In this document: positions 1-6,619 of the stretch, piece by piece | How positions within the stretch are numbered: the stretch's first letter is position 1 | How the letters are laid out: each line of letters begins with the position of its first letter | Source: CALBLZ01 sp041917855 | GTDB taxonomy: Bacteria > Patescibacteriota > UBA1384 > CAILIB01 | Direction: 5' to 3' | DNA length: 9,805 nt | Assembly: GCA_041917855.1 (NCBI GenBank) | Contig: JAYRWT010000053.1 | Location: 1-9,805 of the forward strand | Position numbers and translations under genes: made by a program | Notes under the pieces: model-generated | Seen by the model: only the letters and a program-made list of their open reading frames with translations | Told to the model about the DNA's origin: nothing | The model's database searches: none

Positions 1-1
1 T

Positions 2-127
2 GGTGACGCAGCTACTGCTGAGGAAAAGAAGGTTGCACCAACTAAGAAGAAGGTCAACCGTAAGAAGCTACTCGATGAGCTTGAGGAAAAAGAGAGCGCC
101 GCAGAAGTTGACGAAATCGTAGCCTAA
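2..127 (+). CDS. C-terminal end of an unidentified protein (partial)
   Basis: An open frame enters from the left edge and ends at TAA 125-127, giving 41 residues. It is a charged tail rich in Lys, Glu and Ala, starting GDAATAEEKK and ending EVDEIVA, with alternating basic (KKKVNRKK) and acidic (LDELEEKE) patches. Such tails are usually disordered or helical extensions and carry no family signature, so the product cannot be named from what is visible. In CPR genomes a metallo-beta-lactamase-like gene often lies near gyrA, so a GyrA tail is one possibility, but nothing seen here proves it. The next gene starts 8 bases after the stop, suggesting co-transcription. Confidence 0.6.
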   Translation, partial: GDAATAEEKKVAPTKKKVNRKKLLDELEEKESAAEVDEIVA

Positions 128-135
128 ATCCCACT

Positions 136-606
136 ATGCAGGTATCCTACACCGCCAATAACGCTATTGAACTAAAGTCAAAGAATGCCAGTGTTACTCT
201 GGACAATGGCGTGCGCGTAGGCGACCAGCAGATTAGTGGTCCAGGCGAGTACGATGTACAGGGTGTTCAGGTAGAAGCAGCTTCTTATGCCGGTGGAGTA
301 GCGTACTTCATTCGTGTAGAGGATCTGGTTACTGCCTATGTAACTAAGATTGATGCCTCAGCCAGTAAGCTTGACGGTATCTCTGACGCAGCCATTTTAG
401 TACTGGACGTACGCAGTGATGACAGTGCAGATTCTGTAAAGTCACTCATTAAGTCTGTTGAGCCTAGCTACGTATTCATTACTGGTGCAGGTGCAACGCG
501 CGAACTTGCTATGCAGCTTGGTATACCACTAGCCGAAGGAGTCTCACTCAAGACGACCAAAGCAGGCTTACCGTTAGAAGGCACGAGTATTTACCTTGCT
601 GACTAG
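136..606 (+). CDS. Degenerate metallo-beta-lactamase-fold (UlaG-like) protein
   Basis: This 156-residue protein begins with beta-strand-like segments and carries GPGEYDVQGV at residues 35-44. That motif resembles the GPGEYEV-type turn of UlaG-like Zn-dependent hydrolases common in CPR bacteria. In intact members this turn follows an N-terminal GH-S histidine motif and precedes further metal ligands. Here the whole protein contains no histidine, no cysteine and no tryptophan, so a metal-dependent hydrolase activity is very unlikely. It is also shorter than the usual 200-250 residues. It may be a structural or regulatory remnant of the fold. The start at 136 is the first ATG after the upstream stop; no Shine-Dalgarno sequence is seen. 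It is followed by the DHH phosphoesterase 15 bases downstream. The family assignment is by motif resemblance only and moderately uncertain; the gene itself is well supported by length and context. Confidence 0.75.
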   Translation: MQVSYTANNAIELKSKNASVTLDNGVRVGDQQISGPGEYDVQGVQVEAASYAGGVAYFIRVEDLVTAYVTKIDASASKLDGISDAAILVLDVRSDDSADSVKSLIKSVEPSYVFITGAGATRELAMQLGIPLAEGVSLKTTKAGLPLEGTSIYLAD

Positions 607-616
607 GCGCCTAGTC
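601..616. repeat. Perfect 16-bp palindrome across a stop codon
   Basis: GACTAGGCGCCTAGTC is a perfect inverted repeat without spacer. It contains the TAG stop (604-606) of the upstream gene and ends 5 bases before the ATG at 622. In RNA it could fold as a 6-bp stem with a GCGC loop. A similar palindrome built from the same words (GGCG, ACTAG) overlaps the TAG stop of virB4 at 5296-5311. It has no T-tract, so it is not a classical terminator. It could tune coupling or mRNA stability, or be a binding site. Confidence 0.6.
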
Positions 617-621
617 AGGCT

Positions 622-1596
622 ATGCAAGATCTTGCTACAGCGCTTCAGAAGCTAGAAAGTGTTCAGTTAGTTACTCACGTTAACCCAGACGGCGACGCAA
701 TAGGTTCTACCTTTGCCCTCGCACAGGGACTGAAACAGCTCGGTGTGGACGTTACTGTGGTGTTACCACAGGGCGTTCCCCGAGCTTTTCAATTTTTGTA
801 TAGCGAGGAGATCCAAAAGATTACCGCGGGGCGTATTACGCCCTACGCACACCGCAATGAGGCACTTGTTGTGTTAGATGCCCCAGATGCTGCGCGCAGC
901 GGTGACAAAGCAGCGGTAGTAACCTTTGCGGAGGCAGACAGGCTCTACCTAATCGACCACCACCGGCGCGGTGACCTACTCACAGTTTCGCAACACGCAC
1001 TCCATAGCACAGCCACCAGCTCAACAGCTGAATTAGTTTTTAGTCTACTCAGCGAACTACAGGTTAAGTTTACTTCACTGATGGCAACGGCAATACTTAC
1101 CGGAATTTATACCGATACGGGTGGGTACCAGTACAGTAATACTTCGCCAGCCACCCTAGAGGTAGTTGCCGAACTTATGCGTCGTGGCGCCAAGCTGCAG
1201 CGCATTGTTGACTCACTTACACAGGAAAAGAGCATGGCTTCACTCCGCTTACTCGGCCTAGCTCTTGACCGCATGTATACCACACAGCAAGGAGTGGTCC
1301 TGGTTACAGGCATAACCAACGATGATCTAGTGCAACAAAACGCAACTAAAGATGATCTAGTAGGCATAAACGGGGAGCTAACCACTGTTTCGGGACCAGC
1401 CATTACACTTTTTCTACGAGAACTGAGCCCTGGTGAACTGAGTGGAAGCCTACGTTGCACCGATACAGCTGGGCGACGCAAGATTAACGTTAGGCGAATT
1501 GCCAAGCTACTTGGGGGTAACGGACACCCAACTGCCGCAGGATTTTCACTGCCTGGAAAGCTGATTAGAAACGGCGAACGCTGGCAGGTTGTCTAA
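622..1596 (+). CDS. nrnA: DHH/DHHA1 phosphoesterase, NrnA-like oligoribonuclease/pAp phosphatase
   Basis: A complete 324-residue NrnA-type enzyme, the normal length for the family. Visible motifs are THVNPDGDAIGS (H19, D23, D25), LDAPD (D86), the signature DHH at 112-114, and GIYTDTGG with D165, which together bind two Mn ions. The C-terminal DHHA1 domain ends with GGNGHPTAAGF (298-308), the substrate-binding glycine/histidine loop, close to the family consensus. Characterised relatives degrade short RNA oligomers (nanoRNA) and dephosphorylate pAp or cleave linear dinucleotides in the cytosol, closing RNA turnover. The start at 622 fits the usual short N-terminus before the first motif. No Shine-Dalgarno is seen; a perfect palindrome covers the preceding stop. 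A 10-residue-spaced DDLV repeat (DNA 11-mer at 1321-1331 and 1351-1361) lies in the linker. Which substrate is preferred cannot be read from the sequence. Confidence 0.95.
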   Translation: MQDLATALQKLESVQLVTHVNPDGDAIGSTFALAQGLKQLGVDVTVVLPQGVPRAFQFLYSEEIQKITAGRITPYAHRNEALVVLDAPDAARSGDKAAVVTFAEADRLYLIDHHRRGDLLTVSQHALHSTATSSTAELVFSLLSELQVKFTSLMATAILTGIYTDTGGYQYSNTSPATLEVVAELMRRGAKLQRIVDSLTQEKSMASLRLLGLALDRMYTTQQGVVLVTGITNDDLVQQNATKDDLVGINGELTTVSGPAITLFLRELSPGELSGSLRCTDTAGRRKINVRRIAKLLGGNGHPTAAGFSLPGKLIRNGERWQVV

Positions 1597-1601
1597 CCTT
1601 T

Positions 1602-1610
1602 TGCTAGTAT
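1602..1610 (+). promoter_or_regulatory. Extended -10 promoter element for tRNA-Leu
   Basis: TGCTAGTAT matches the extended -10 pattern TGn-TAnnnT, with the hexamer TAGTAT at 1605-1610. It lies 8 bases before the first base of the tRNA, so transcription would begin at or within about two bases of the mature 5' end. No convincing -35 box was recognised. The MazG-like gene 37 bases after the tRNA may be transcribed from the same promoter. Confidence 0.55.
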
Positions 1611-1618
1611 TGGCACGC

Positions 1619-1704
1619 GCCGCGGTGGTGGAATGGTATACACGGCGGACTTAAAATCCGCTGCTGGCAACGGCTTGTGGGTTCGAGTCCCACCCGCGGC
1701 ACCA
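1619..1704 (+). tRNA. trnL-UAA: tRNA-Leu (anticodon UAA)
   Basis: A full cloverleaf can be drawn. The acceptor stem GCCGCGG (1619-1625) pairs with CCGCGGC (1694-1700), followed by discriminator A1701 and an encoded CCA at 1702-1704. The D arm is closed by GTG/CAC. The anticodon stem GCGGA/TCCGC (1645-1649 and 1657-1661) holds the loop CTTAAAA with anticodon TAA at 1652-1654. The long variable arm (about 1662-1676) is the class II feature of leucine tRNAs, and the T arm GTGGG-TTCGAGT-CCCAC is canonical. It decodes UUA (and UUG by wobble). Confidence 0.97.
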
Positions 1705-1741
1705 AGTAACAACCTACTCAGCAGTAATCAATAGGATCAGC

Positions 1742-2077
1742 ATGCAGAGAAAACAGTACAACAAACTGGTGCGTGATAAGATCCCCGAGATTATCGCACA
1801 GAATGGCGGTAACCCTACCACGGTTACCCTGGAAGAATCTCTGTACCAGTCAGCTTTAAGCGATAAACTGCACGAGGAAATTACAGAGCTAGAGACAGCA
1901 ACAACCAAGCAAGATATTACAGCAGAGATTGCGGATATTGTTGAGGTGCTTGAAGCCCTCGCCCTAACCCACAATGTTAGCTTTGAGCAAATCTTAAAAG
2001 AAAAAGAGGAAAAACGAGAAAAACGCGGCGGTTTTACTAAGCGAATTTTTCTAGAGTACGTAGACGAGGCAGAATAA
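1742..2077 (+). CDS. MazG-like nucleoside-triphosphate pyrophosphohydrolase (COG4997 type)
   Basis: A 111-residue all-alpha NTP pyrophosphatase. The N-terminus YNKLVRDKIPEII (residues 6-18) is the hallmark of the COG4997 house-cleaning subfamily. The metal-binding motifs are EEITE (45-49, EExxE) and EIAD (62-65, ExxD). The C-terminal RGGF before the final hydrophobic strand is also typical. Members hydrolyse non-canonical or excess NTPs to NMP and pyrophosphate, protecting the nucleotide pool; the substrate here is not known. The length is normal and the gene is complete. The start at 1742 is preceded by AGGA at 1733-1736 with a 5-base spacer, a weak Shine-Dalgarno; the overlapping TAGGAT could alternatively be read as a poor -10. 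The gene lies 37 bases after the tRNA and ends before a strong terminator, so it probably forms a short unit with the tRNA. Confidence 0.92.
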   Translation: MQRKQYNKLVRDKIPEIIAQNGGNPTTVTLEESLYQSALSDKLHEEITELETATTKQDITAEIADIVEVLEALALTHNVSFEQILKEKEEKREKRGGFTKRIFLEYVDEAE

Positions 2078-2090
2078 CAGTACCGGAGCC

Positions 2091-2131
2091 AAAAACAGGG
2101 AGCGCACTAACGGAGTAGCTCTCTGTTTTTT
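2091..2131 (+). terminator. Rho-independent terminator
   Basis: ACAGGGAGC (2095-2103) pairs with GCTCTCTGT (2118-2126) as a 9-bp stem with one G-U pair and a 14-base loop. The stem is followed by a T-run reaching 2131. AAAAA at 2091-2095 can extend pairing into the T-run, so the element may also act on the opposite strand. It lies 13 bases after the MazG-like stop codon and directly before the prgI promoter, separating the housekeeping genes from the secretion operon. Confidence 0.88.
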
Positions 2132-2146
2132 AATCCGTAGCGGACG

Positions 2147-2152
2147 TATAAT
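2147..2152 (+). promoter_or_regulatory. Consensus -10 box of a leaderless promoter for the secretion operon
   Basis: TATAAT is a perfect -10 hexamer with only 6 bases between it and the ATG at 2159. A start site 7 bases downstream of the hexamer falls on the A of the start codon, so the prgI mRNA would be leaderless. There is no room for a Shine-Dalgarno site. No good -35 box is present; that position is occupied by the T-run of the upstream terminator. The 4-3-4 dyad TCCG-TAG-CGGA (2134-2144) lies just upstream. The same geometry recurs at 9477-9482. Confidence 0.75.
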
Positions 2153-2158
2153 ACTGGT

Positions 2159-2614
2159 ATGCAGTTTCAAGTGCCGCAGAATATCACGATGGAGGACAAG
2201 ATCATTGGTCCTCTCACCGCAATTCAGTTTGGCATCGTGATTGTAGGAGGAGGTATTGCCTTCATTGTCTTTACTTCCACCGCTCTTCCGTCACCGTTTA
2301 ACACTATTGGGGGCTTATTTTTTGCTTTGCTGACCGTAGTAATGGCAATTGGCAAATTCAACGACCAGCCAATGTACCGATTCTTCAGGTTTATTATTGC
2401 CTTTATCCTTGCACCGAAAACCAGGGTATGGCGTAAGGTGGGGGCAGAAAGCAGGTTAGTAAAAGAAATTCAGGTAGAAGACTCTAAGCGCCGCACCTCT
2501 AGCAAGCGGGTAACTCGACAAGACCTGGCTAATCTTTCTAAAATTATCGATTCACGTGGCCAAGCTGGCTCACTTCCGATTTCAGCCATGCCAGTTAGTA
2601 AGGAGCGAAAATGA
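2159..2614 (+). CDS. prgI: PrgI family (VirB3-like) T4SS inner-membrane protein
   Basis: A 151-residue protein with the PrgI-family start: VPQNITMEDKIIGPLTAIQF (residues 5-24). Two hydrophobic helices follow, at about 20-42 and 47-66, and a shorter hydrophobic stretch lies near 76-86. The rest (about 88-151) is a basic cytoplasmic tail rich in Lys, Arg and Ser. PrgI/VirB3 proteins sit in the cytoplasmic membrane and contact the VirB4 ATPase at the base of type IV secretion channels. The tail is longer than in many PrgI proteins, which are often around 110-120 residues. It is the first gene of the operon, with an apparently leaderless start. It ends in an ATGA overlap with the TraC-like gene, implying translational coupling. 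The TGA must be a true stop because the next gene is read in another frame. Confidence 0.9.
   Translation: MQFQVPQNITMEDKIIGPLTAIQFGIVIVGGGIAFIVFTSTALPSPFNTIGGLFFALLTVVMAIGKFNDQPMYRFFRFIIAFILAPKTRVWRKVGAESRLVKEIQVEDSKRRTSSKRVTRQDLANLSKIIDSRGQAGSLPISAMPVSKERK
2600..2605 (+). promoter_or_regulatory. Strong Shine-Dalgarno site AAGGAG for the TraC-like gene
   Basis: AAGGAG sits 5 bases before the ATG at 2611, inside the end of prgI. It is the only textbook Shine-Dalgarno site found before a gene in this window. It fixes the start at 2611 and shows that this organism does use Shine-Dalgarno initiation for some internal operon genes. Confidence 0.8.
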
Positions 2615-3483
2615 GCGGCGTATCAGCAGCCTCAACGCAGGATCACCTACCGATTGCCGGCATTCAGGACAGTGCCGTCATTATGAATGACGGCTCACTG
2701 CGGGCTGTTCTTAAGATTGAGCCGACAAACTTTGAGCTTAAATCTGAGAATGAGCAGGACGCGATTATTTACAGCTACCAAGCCTTCCTGAACTCCCTCA
2801 ACTTCCCCATTCAGATTATTATCCAGTCCAAGAAACTTGACCTTGAACAGTACCTGGTGCGACTCCAAGATAGCGGCAAGGACATCTCGAGCGAATTGCT
2901 CCGCCTACAGTTACGCGACTACATTACCTACCTGCGCAACCTGATTAGCCGGGCAAACATCATGTCAAAGCATTTTTATGTAGTCATCGCCTACTCTGCA
3001 GTTACGGCTAATGCAAGTAAAAACCAGCTTATGTCTGTAGTGCGAAGCAATAAGCACCCAGAGGGGCCAATTATGGATCAGCGTGAGTTTGAACGCTTAC
3101 GCACTGAGCTATTTAACCGAGCAGAGATCATTGGCTCTGGCCTGGCTCGCATTGGTAGTAAGTCGCAGCTACTCGATACCCAGCACTTAATTGAGCTCTT
3201 TTACACAATCTACAACCCTGAGGTGGCCACCGAAGAACGCTTGGCTAGTGTGAGTAGCCTAAGTGGCGCAGTGGTAAGTTCAGAGGATGCCCAGCGCATC
3301 ATGATTACGCAGGGAGCTGAGCAGTTGCTCGCAAAGATGCAGCAAGATGCTTCTGGTGCTGGCGTACTACCTGGCGCCTCCGCAGGTGAAACAATACCAG
3401 CAGACCCTCAGCCAATCGCCACTAAAGACGCTATGGCTGCAGATGCACTACAAACAATTACTACTGACGAACCAACCAAGTAG
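2611..3483 (+). CDS. TraC-like protein resembling the VirB4 N-terminal domain
   Basis: A 290-residue protein whose first part, about residues 10-75 (QDHLPIAGI, IMNDGSLRAVLKIEPTNFEL, then SENEQDAI and FLNSLNFPIQI), matches the TraC-like domain common next to VirB4 in CPR and Gram-positive conjugative loci. The domain is related to the N-terminal, non-ATPase part of VirB4/TraC. There is no Walker A or B motif, signal peptide or clear membrane helix, so it is probably a cytoplasmic subunit docking with PrgI and VirB4. The central part (about 75-210) is mixed helix and strand. The last 45 or so residues are a low-complexity Ala/Thr/Pro-rich tail. The start is fixed by AAGGAG and by the ATGA overlap with prgI. 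VirB4 begins 2 bases after its stop. The family call is from motif resemblance; the exact role in assembly is inferred. Confidence 0.85.
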   Translation: MSGVSAASTQDHLPIAGIQDSAVIMNDGSLRAVLKIEPTNFELKSENEQDAIIYSYQAFLNSLNFPIQIIIQSKKLDLEQYLVRLQDSGKDISSELLRLQLRDYITYLRNLISRANIMSKHFYVVIAYSAVTANASKNQLMSVVRSNKHPEGPIMDQREFERLRTELFNRAEIIGSGLARIGSKSQLLDTQHLIELFYTIYNPEVATEERLASVSSLSGAVVSSEDAQRIMITQGAEQLLAKMQQDASGAGVLPGASAGETIPADPQPIATKDAMAADALQTITTDEPTK

Positions 3484-3485
3484 CC

Positions 3486-5297
3486 ATGTTTTCACTTTTC
3501 TCACGCAAAAAGTCGGTATCGCCAGAGGAGGAAGCTCGCATAGCCGCAGAGCAAAATGCTCTTACCCTGTACCAGCAGGGCATGACCACAACTCGAGATA
3601 TCATTGCCCCTGAAGATTTTATTGTTACCACAAGCCACATTCAGCTCGGTACCTACTTTGCCCGGACAGTTTTTGTGTACACCTATCCGCGCTACCTGAA
3701 CACCAACTGGCTCTCTCCAGTTATTAACTATGACTTTACGATGGACATTGGTATGTTCGTCACGCCACTCGACAGCCAGCAGGTTATGCACTCGCTGCGC
3801 CGAAAGATGACGCAGTTGGAGTCAACTCGTATGGTAGAGGAGGAGAAAGGCCTGGTACGTGATCCGGAGCTCGATACGGCCATTCACGATATTGATTCGC
3901 TGCGCGAGACGCTTGCCCAGGGTCAGAACCGCCTCTTTGAGTTCTCGCTGTACTTTACCGTATATGCCCAGTCGCTGGAGGAGCTCAGCACGAATGTAAA
4001 GCAGCTAGAATCTACCTTAGGCGGTGCGCTCATCTACACCAAGCAGGCTTTGGTACAGATGGAGCAAGGCTTTAACTCTACCCTGCCAATCCTGCAGGAT
4101 GAGCTAGGCATTAAGCGCAACCTAGATACTGCTTCACTTTCTACTACCTTCCCCTTTAGCTCAGCTGAGCTTACCTCTGATAGCGGCATCCTCTACGGAG
4201 TAAATCGTCACAACGATTCACTCATTCTGTTTGACCGCTTCAACCTAGAGAACGCAAACTCGGTGGTCTTCGCCACATCTGGTGCGGGTAAGTCCTACTT
4301 TGTGAAGCTAGAGATTTTGCGCTACCTAATGCTTGGTACTGACGTGATCATTATTGACCCCGAAAATGAGTACAAAAAGCTGGTTGAAGCAGTAGGGGGT
4401 AGCTACCTAGAAATCAGCCTAAACTCTCCGCAGCGCATCAATCCATTTGATCTTCCTCGATCTGCCCACCCAGAGGATGTACAAGAAGACGTGTTACGAT
4501 CAAATATCACCACGCTACATGGCCTCATTCGGTTGATGGTGGGCGGTATGTCTGCAGAAGAAGACGCGATTCTTGATAAGGCGCTGTACGAAACCTATGC
4601 ACTAAAGGATATCACCCCCGACCCAGCCACTCAGCAGAACTTACCACCAACTATGGCTGACTTAGTAGCTGTTCTAGCTAACCTGCGTGGAGCAGAGAAC
4701 CTTGCCCTACGCCTTAACAAGTACGTAGAGGGAACCTTCGCTAACCTCTTCAATCAGCCCACCAACTTCAACCTAGACTCTGGCATGGTCGCTTTCTCTG
4801 TGCGTGACCTCGAGGAGGAGCTGCGCCCGGTTGCCATCTTTATGGTACTCAACTACATCTGGAATAATGTGCGCTACGAAATGAAACGACGCATTATGGT
4901 TGTAGATGAAGCCTGGTGGATGATGCAGTACGAAGATTCCGCCCGCTTCTTGTATGGTTTGGCAAAGCGTTGTCGTAAGTACTACATGGGTCTGACAATT
5001 ATATCTCAGGATGTTGAAGACTTCCTTTCTAACAAGTATGGAAAGGCAGTGGTATCAAACTCTTCTATGCAAGTACTGTTAAAGCAGTCGACATCTTCAA
5101 TTGAGGTTATTGCAGCTGTGTTTAACCTTACTGAACGCGAAAAGTACCTACTGTTGAATGCCTCAGTTGGTGAAGGGCTGTTCTTTGCAGGCCTAAACCA
5201 TGTGGCAATTAAGATTCTCTCTTCATACACGGAGGATCAGATTATTACTTCTAACCCTAAGCAACTGCTGGCTATGCAGATGGGGGTTACTGAATAG
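3486..5297 (+). CDS. virB4: VirB4-family type IV secretion ATPase
   Basis: A complete 603-residue VirB4/TraC ATPase. The start MFSLFSRKK, 2 bases after the previous stop, is typical. An N-terminal CagE/TrbE/VirB-like domain (about 40-230) is followed by the HerA/FtsK-type motor. The motor has Walker A ATSGAGKS (263-270, catalytic K269), an IIIDPENEY strand shortly after, INPFDL, Walker B IMVVDEAWW with D474 and E475, and a following ISQDVEDF motif with the conserved Gln. These features mark a hexameric ATPase on the cytoplasmic face of the membrane that powers assembly and substrate transfer. The first Walker A glycine is Ala, while the core GAGKS is intact. No Shine-Dalgarno precedes the ATG, so coupling to the TraC-like gene is likely. 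The TAG stop lies in a perfect palindrome. Confidence 0.97.
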   Translation: MFSLFSRKKSVSPEEEARIAAEQNALTLYQQGMTTTRDIIAPEDFIVTTSHIQLGTYFARTVFVYTYPRYLNTNWLSPVINYDFTMDIGMFVTPLDSQQVMHSLRRKMTQLESTRMVEEEKGLVRDPELDTAIHDIDSLRETLAQGQNRLFEFSLYFTVYAQSLEELSTNVKQLESTLGGALIYTKQALVQMEQGFNSTLPILQDELGIKRNLDTASLSTTFPFSSAELTSDSGILYGVNRHNDSLILFDRFNLENANSVVFATSGAGKSYFVKLEILRYLMLGTDVIIIDPENEYKKLVEAVGGSYLEISLNSPQRINPFDLPRSAHPEDVQEDVLRSNITTLHGLIRLMVGGMSAEEDAILDKALYETYALKDITPDPATQQNLPPTMADLVAVLANLRGAENLALRLNKYVEGTFANLFNQPTNFNLDSGMVAFSVRDLEEELRPVAIFMVLNYIWNNVRYEMKRRIMVVDEAWWMMQYEDSARFLYGLAKRCRKYYMGLTIISQDVEDFLSNKYGKAVVSNSSMQVLLKQSTSSIEVIAAVFNLTEREKYLLLNASVGEGLFFAGLNHVAIKILSSYTEDQIITSNPKQLLAMQMGVTE

Positions 5298-5311
5298 GCG
5301 ACTAGTCGCCT
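5296..5311. repeat. Perfect 16-bp palindrome across the virB4 stop codon
   Basis: AGGCGACTAGTCGCCT is a spacerless perfect inverted repeat containing the last two bases of the TAG stop (5295-5297). It could form a 6-bp hairpin with a CTAG loop in the 29-base gap before the next gene. It has no T-tract. It shares the words GGCG and ACTAG with the palindrome at 601-616, which also overlaps a TAG stop. Confidence 0.6.
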
Positions 5312-5326
5312 TATCAATGCGTACCG

Positions 5327-6619
5327 ATGAGCACTGCCCCTCACCCCTTCACCCAAAAACAGCAAGGTGTTGCAACAAACCCCTTTGAGCACCGCCATCA
5401 ACGCCGGCGGTTGCGAATTGGCATTTGGGCCGGAGGCATTGTACTTGTTGCTGCAGTCGGTTTTTACCTTTACGCACTCCGTCAACAGACAGGAATCCTG
5501 ATTCTTGAGCAGCCAAACACCGCCCTAAACGTAACGATTAATGGTCGTGGCGTTGTACCAGAGATAGTAGCCCGGGGGTACTATGTGCCGCTCTACGCTG
5601 GTACGTATCGTCTGGAGATTACAAAAGGTGGGCAGCTCAGCTTTACGCAAGACGTACTGACAGAGCCAGGGAAAGTTATTGAAGTTAGACCAAGCTACAA
5701 TTTACTCACCAACCTGCCGAGTAACGCTCGCAGTGCCACCGTAGATTTTTTACGCCCCTCACTTGACCAGAGCAGCGTCTACTTCTTGGGTGACTCTGGT
5801 CGACGCCTCTACCAGTACGCGGTCGGTTCGCAGCAGCAAATCCCACTGACAGATACCGTTCTTTCTGATGTACGTAACGTACAGTGGAATGGCAAACCTA
5901 GTCGCGCCTTGATTACCACAGGATCTGGTCTGTACATTCAAGAAATTGATCGCTACAACTTTACTACACAAAATCGCCGCAAAATTGCAGGCACCGAGTT
6001 TGCCTCCGCTGCTTGGGACCCAAACGAAGCAGATCGCCTAGCCGCTGCTTACTACCCTGGGACGGGTGAGAAGTCACTTGTTCTGATTGACTCACTCTTC
6101 TCAAATATTCGCCGGATTGGCTCCCTTACTGATCTACCAGCAACTCCGCACATTATCTGGTCTCCAAATAGCGCATACTTGGCTCTCTTGCCGCAGAGCA
6201 CTAACCCAGCCGATCAAAATATCTGGCTCACCGACCTTGCCACAAACATTACATCTCAAATCACAAAACAGGGAGATGTGCGTGAGGTTACGTTCAATGT
6301 AGACGGCACCGCTCTACTCTACCTGGTAAGTGAGAATAACCAGCTGGTGCGCAAGTTTAGCAGTATAGATGGCAAAACCGTCAAAACGGTAACTGGCGCA
6401 GGCAGGCTGCAGACTTTGGCCTGGAAGGATGCATCGAGCTTCTATGAGCCTAATGAAGATGGCAGCCGTATTGTTCTGACGAATGCACTAACGGGCGCAC
6501 AGCGCGTTGCCGTTAATATTAGTAATGCCTCAGAGATTCAGAGCATGTATTATTATCCTAAGACAAATACGCTTATCTTTGCGACCAAGACGAGCATTTA
6601 CTCAGTAGCAGTTGAATAA
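5327..6619 (+). CDS. Single-pass membrane protein with PEGA-like domain and beta-propeller
   Basis: A 430-residue protein. A short cytoplasmic N-terminus ends in a basic patch (HRHQRRRLR, 22-30). One membrane helix follows at about 31-51, and by the positive-inside rule the remainder is outside. Residues 55-121 look like a PEGA-type beta domain (ILEQPNTALNVTINGRG, then LYAGTYRLEI). The rest (about 130-430) is a series of repeated beta-rich blades such as AAWDPNEADRL, IIWSPNSAYLALL and VTFNVDGTALLYLV, typical of TolB/WD40-like propellers. PEGA and propeller domains bind surface polymers or proteins, so an extracellular binding or scaffolding role is inferred. No enzyme motif was found. Its place just after virB4, with a 1-base TAATG overlap into the next gene, makes it a likely structural part of the secretion apparatus. 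The start is the first in-frame ATG after the palindrome; no Shine-Dalgarno is seen. Confidence 0.85.
   Translation: MSTAPHPFTQKQQGVATNPFEHRHQRRRLRIGIWAGGIVLVAAVGFYLYALRQQTGILILEQPNTALNVTINGRGVVPEIVARGYYVPLYAGTYRLEITKGGQLSFTQDVLTEPGKVIEVRPSYNLLTNLPSNARSATVDFLRPSLDQSSVYFLGDSGRRLYQYAVGSQQQIPLTDTVLSDVRNVQWNGKPSRALITTGSGLYIQEIDRYNFTTQNRRKIAGTEFASAAWDPNEADRLAAAYYPGTGEKSLVLIDSLFSNIRRIGSLTDLPATPHIIWSPNSAYLALLPQSTNPADQNIWLTDLATNITSQITKQGDVREVTFNVDGTALLYLVSENNQLVRKFSSIDGKTVKTVTGAGRLQTLAWKDASSFYEPNEDGSRIVLTNALTGAQRVAVNISNASEIQSMYYYPKTNTLIFATKTSIYSVAVE

Noticed and set aside
1321..1361. 11-bp direct repeat GATGATCTAGT, 30 bases apart
   Set aside because: It lies inside nrnA and encodes DDLV twice; the sequence between and after the copies is not duplicated, so it is not a tandem duplication or mobile-element trace.
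1619..1704. tRNA-Leu as an integration site for a mobile element carrying the T4SS genes
   Set aside because: No integrase, direct repeat of the tRNA 3' end or att-like copy was found in the window, and a housekeeping MazG-like gene and terminator lie between.
5312..5326. TATCAA as a possible promoter before the propeller gene
   Set aside because: It is a weak match with a spacing unlike the two good leaderless promoters, inside an evident operon.
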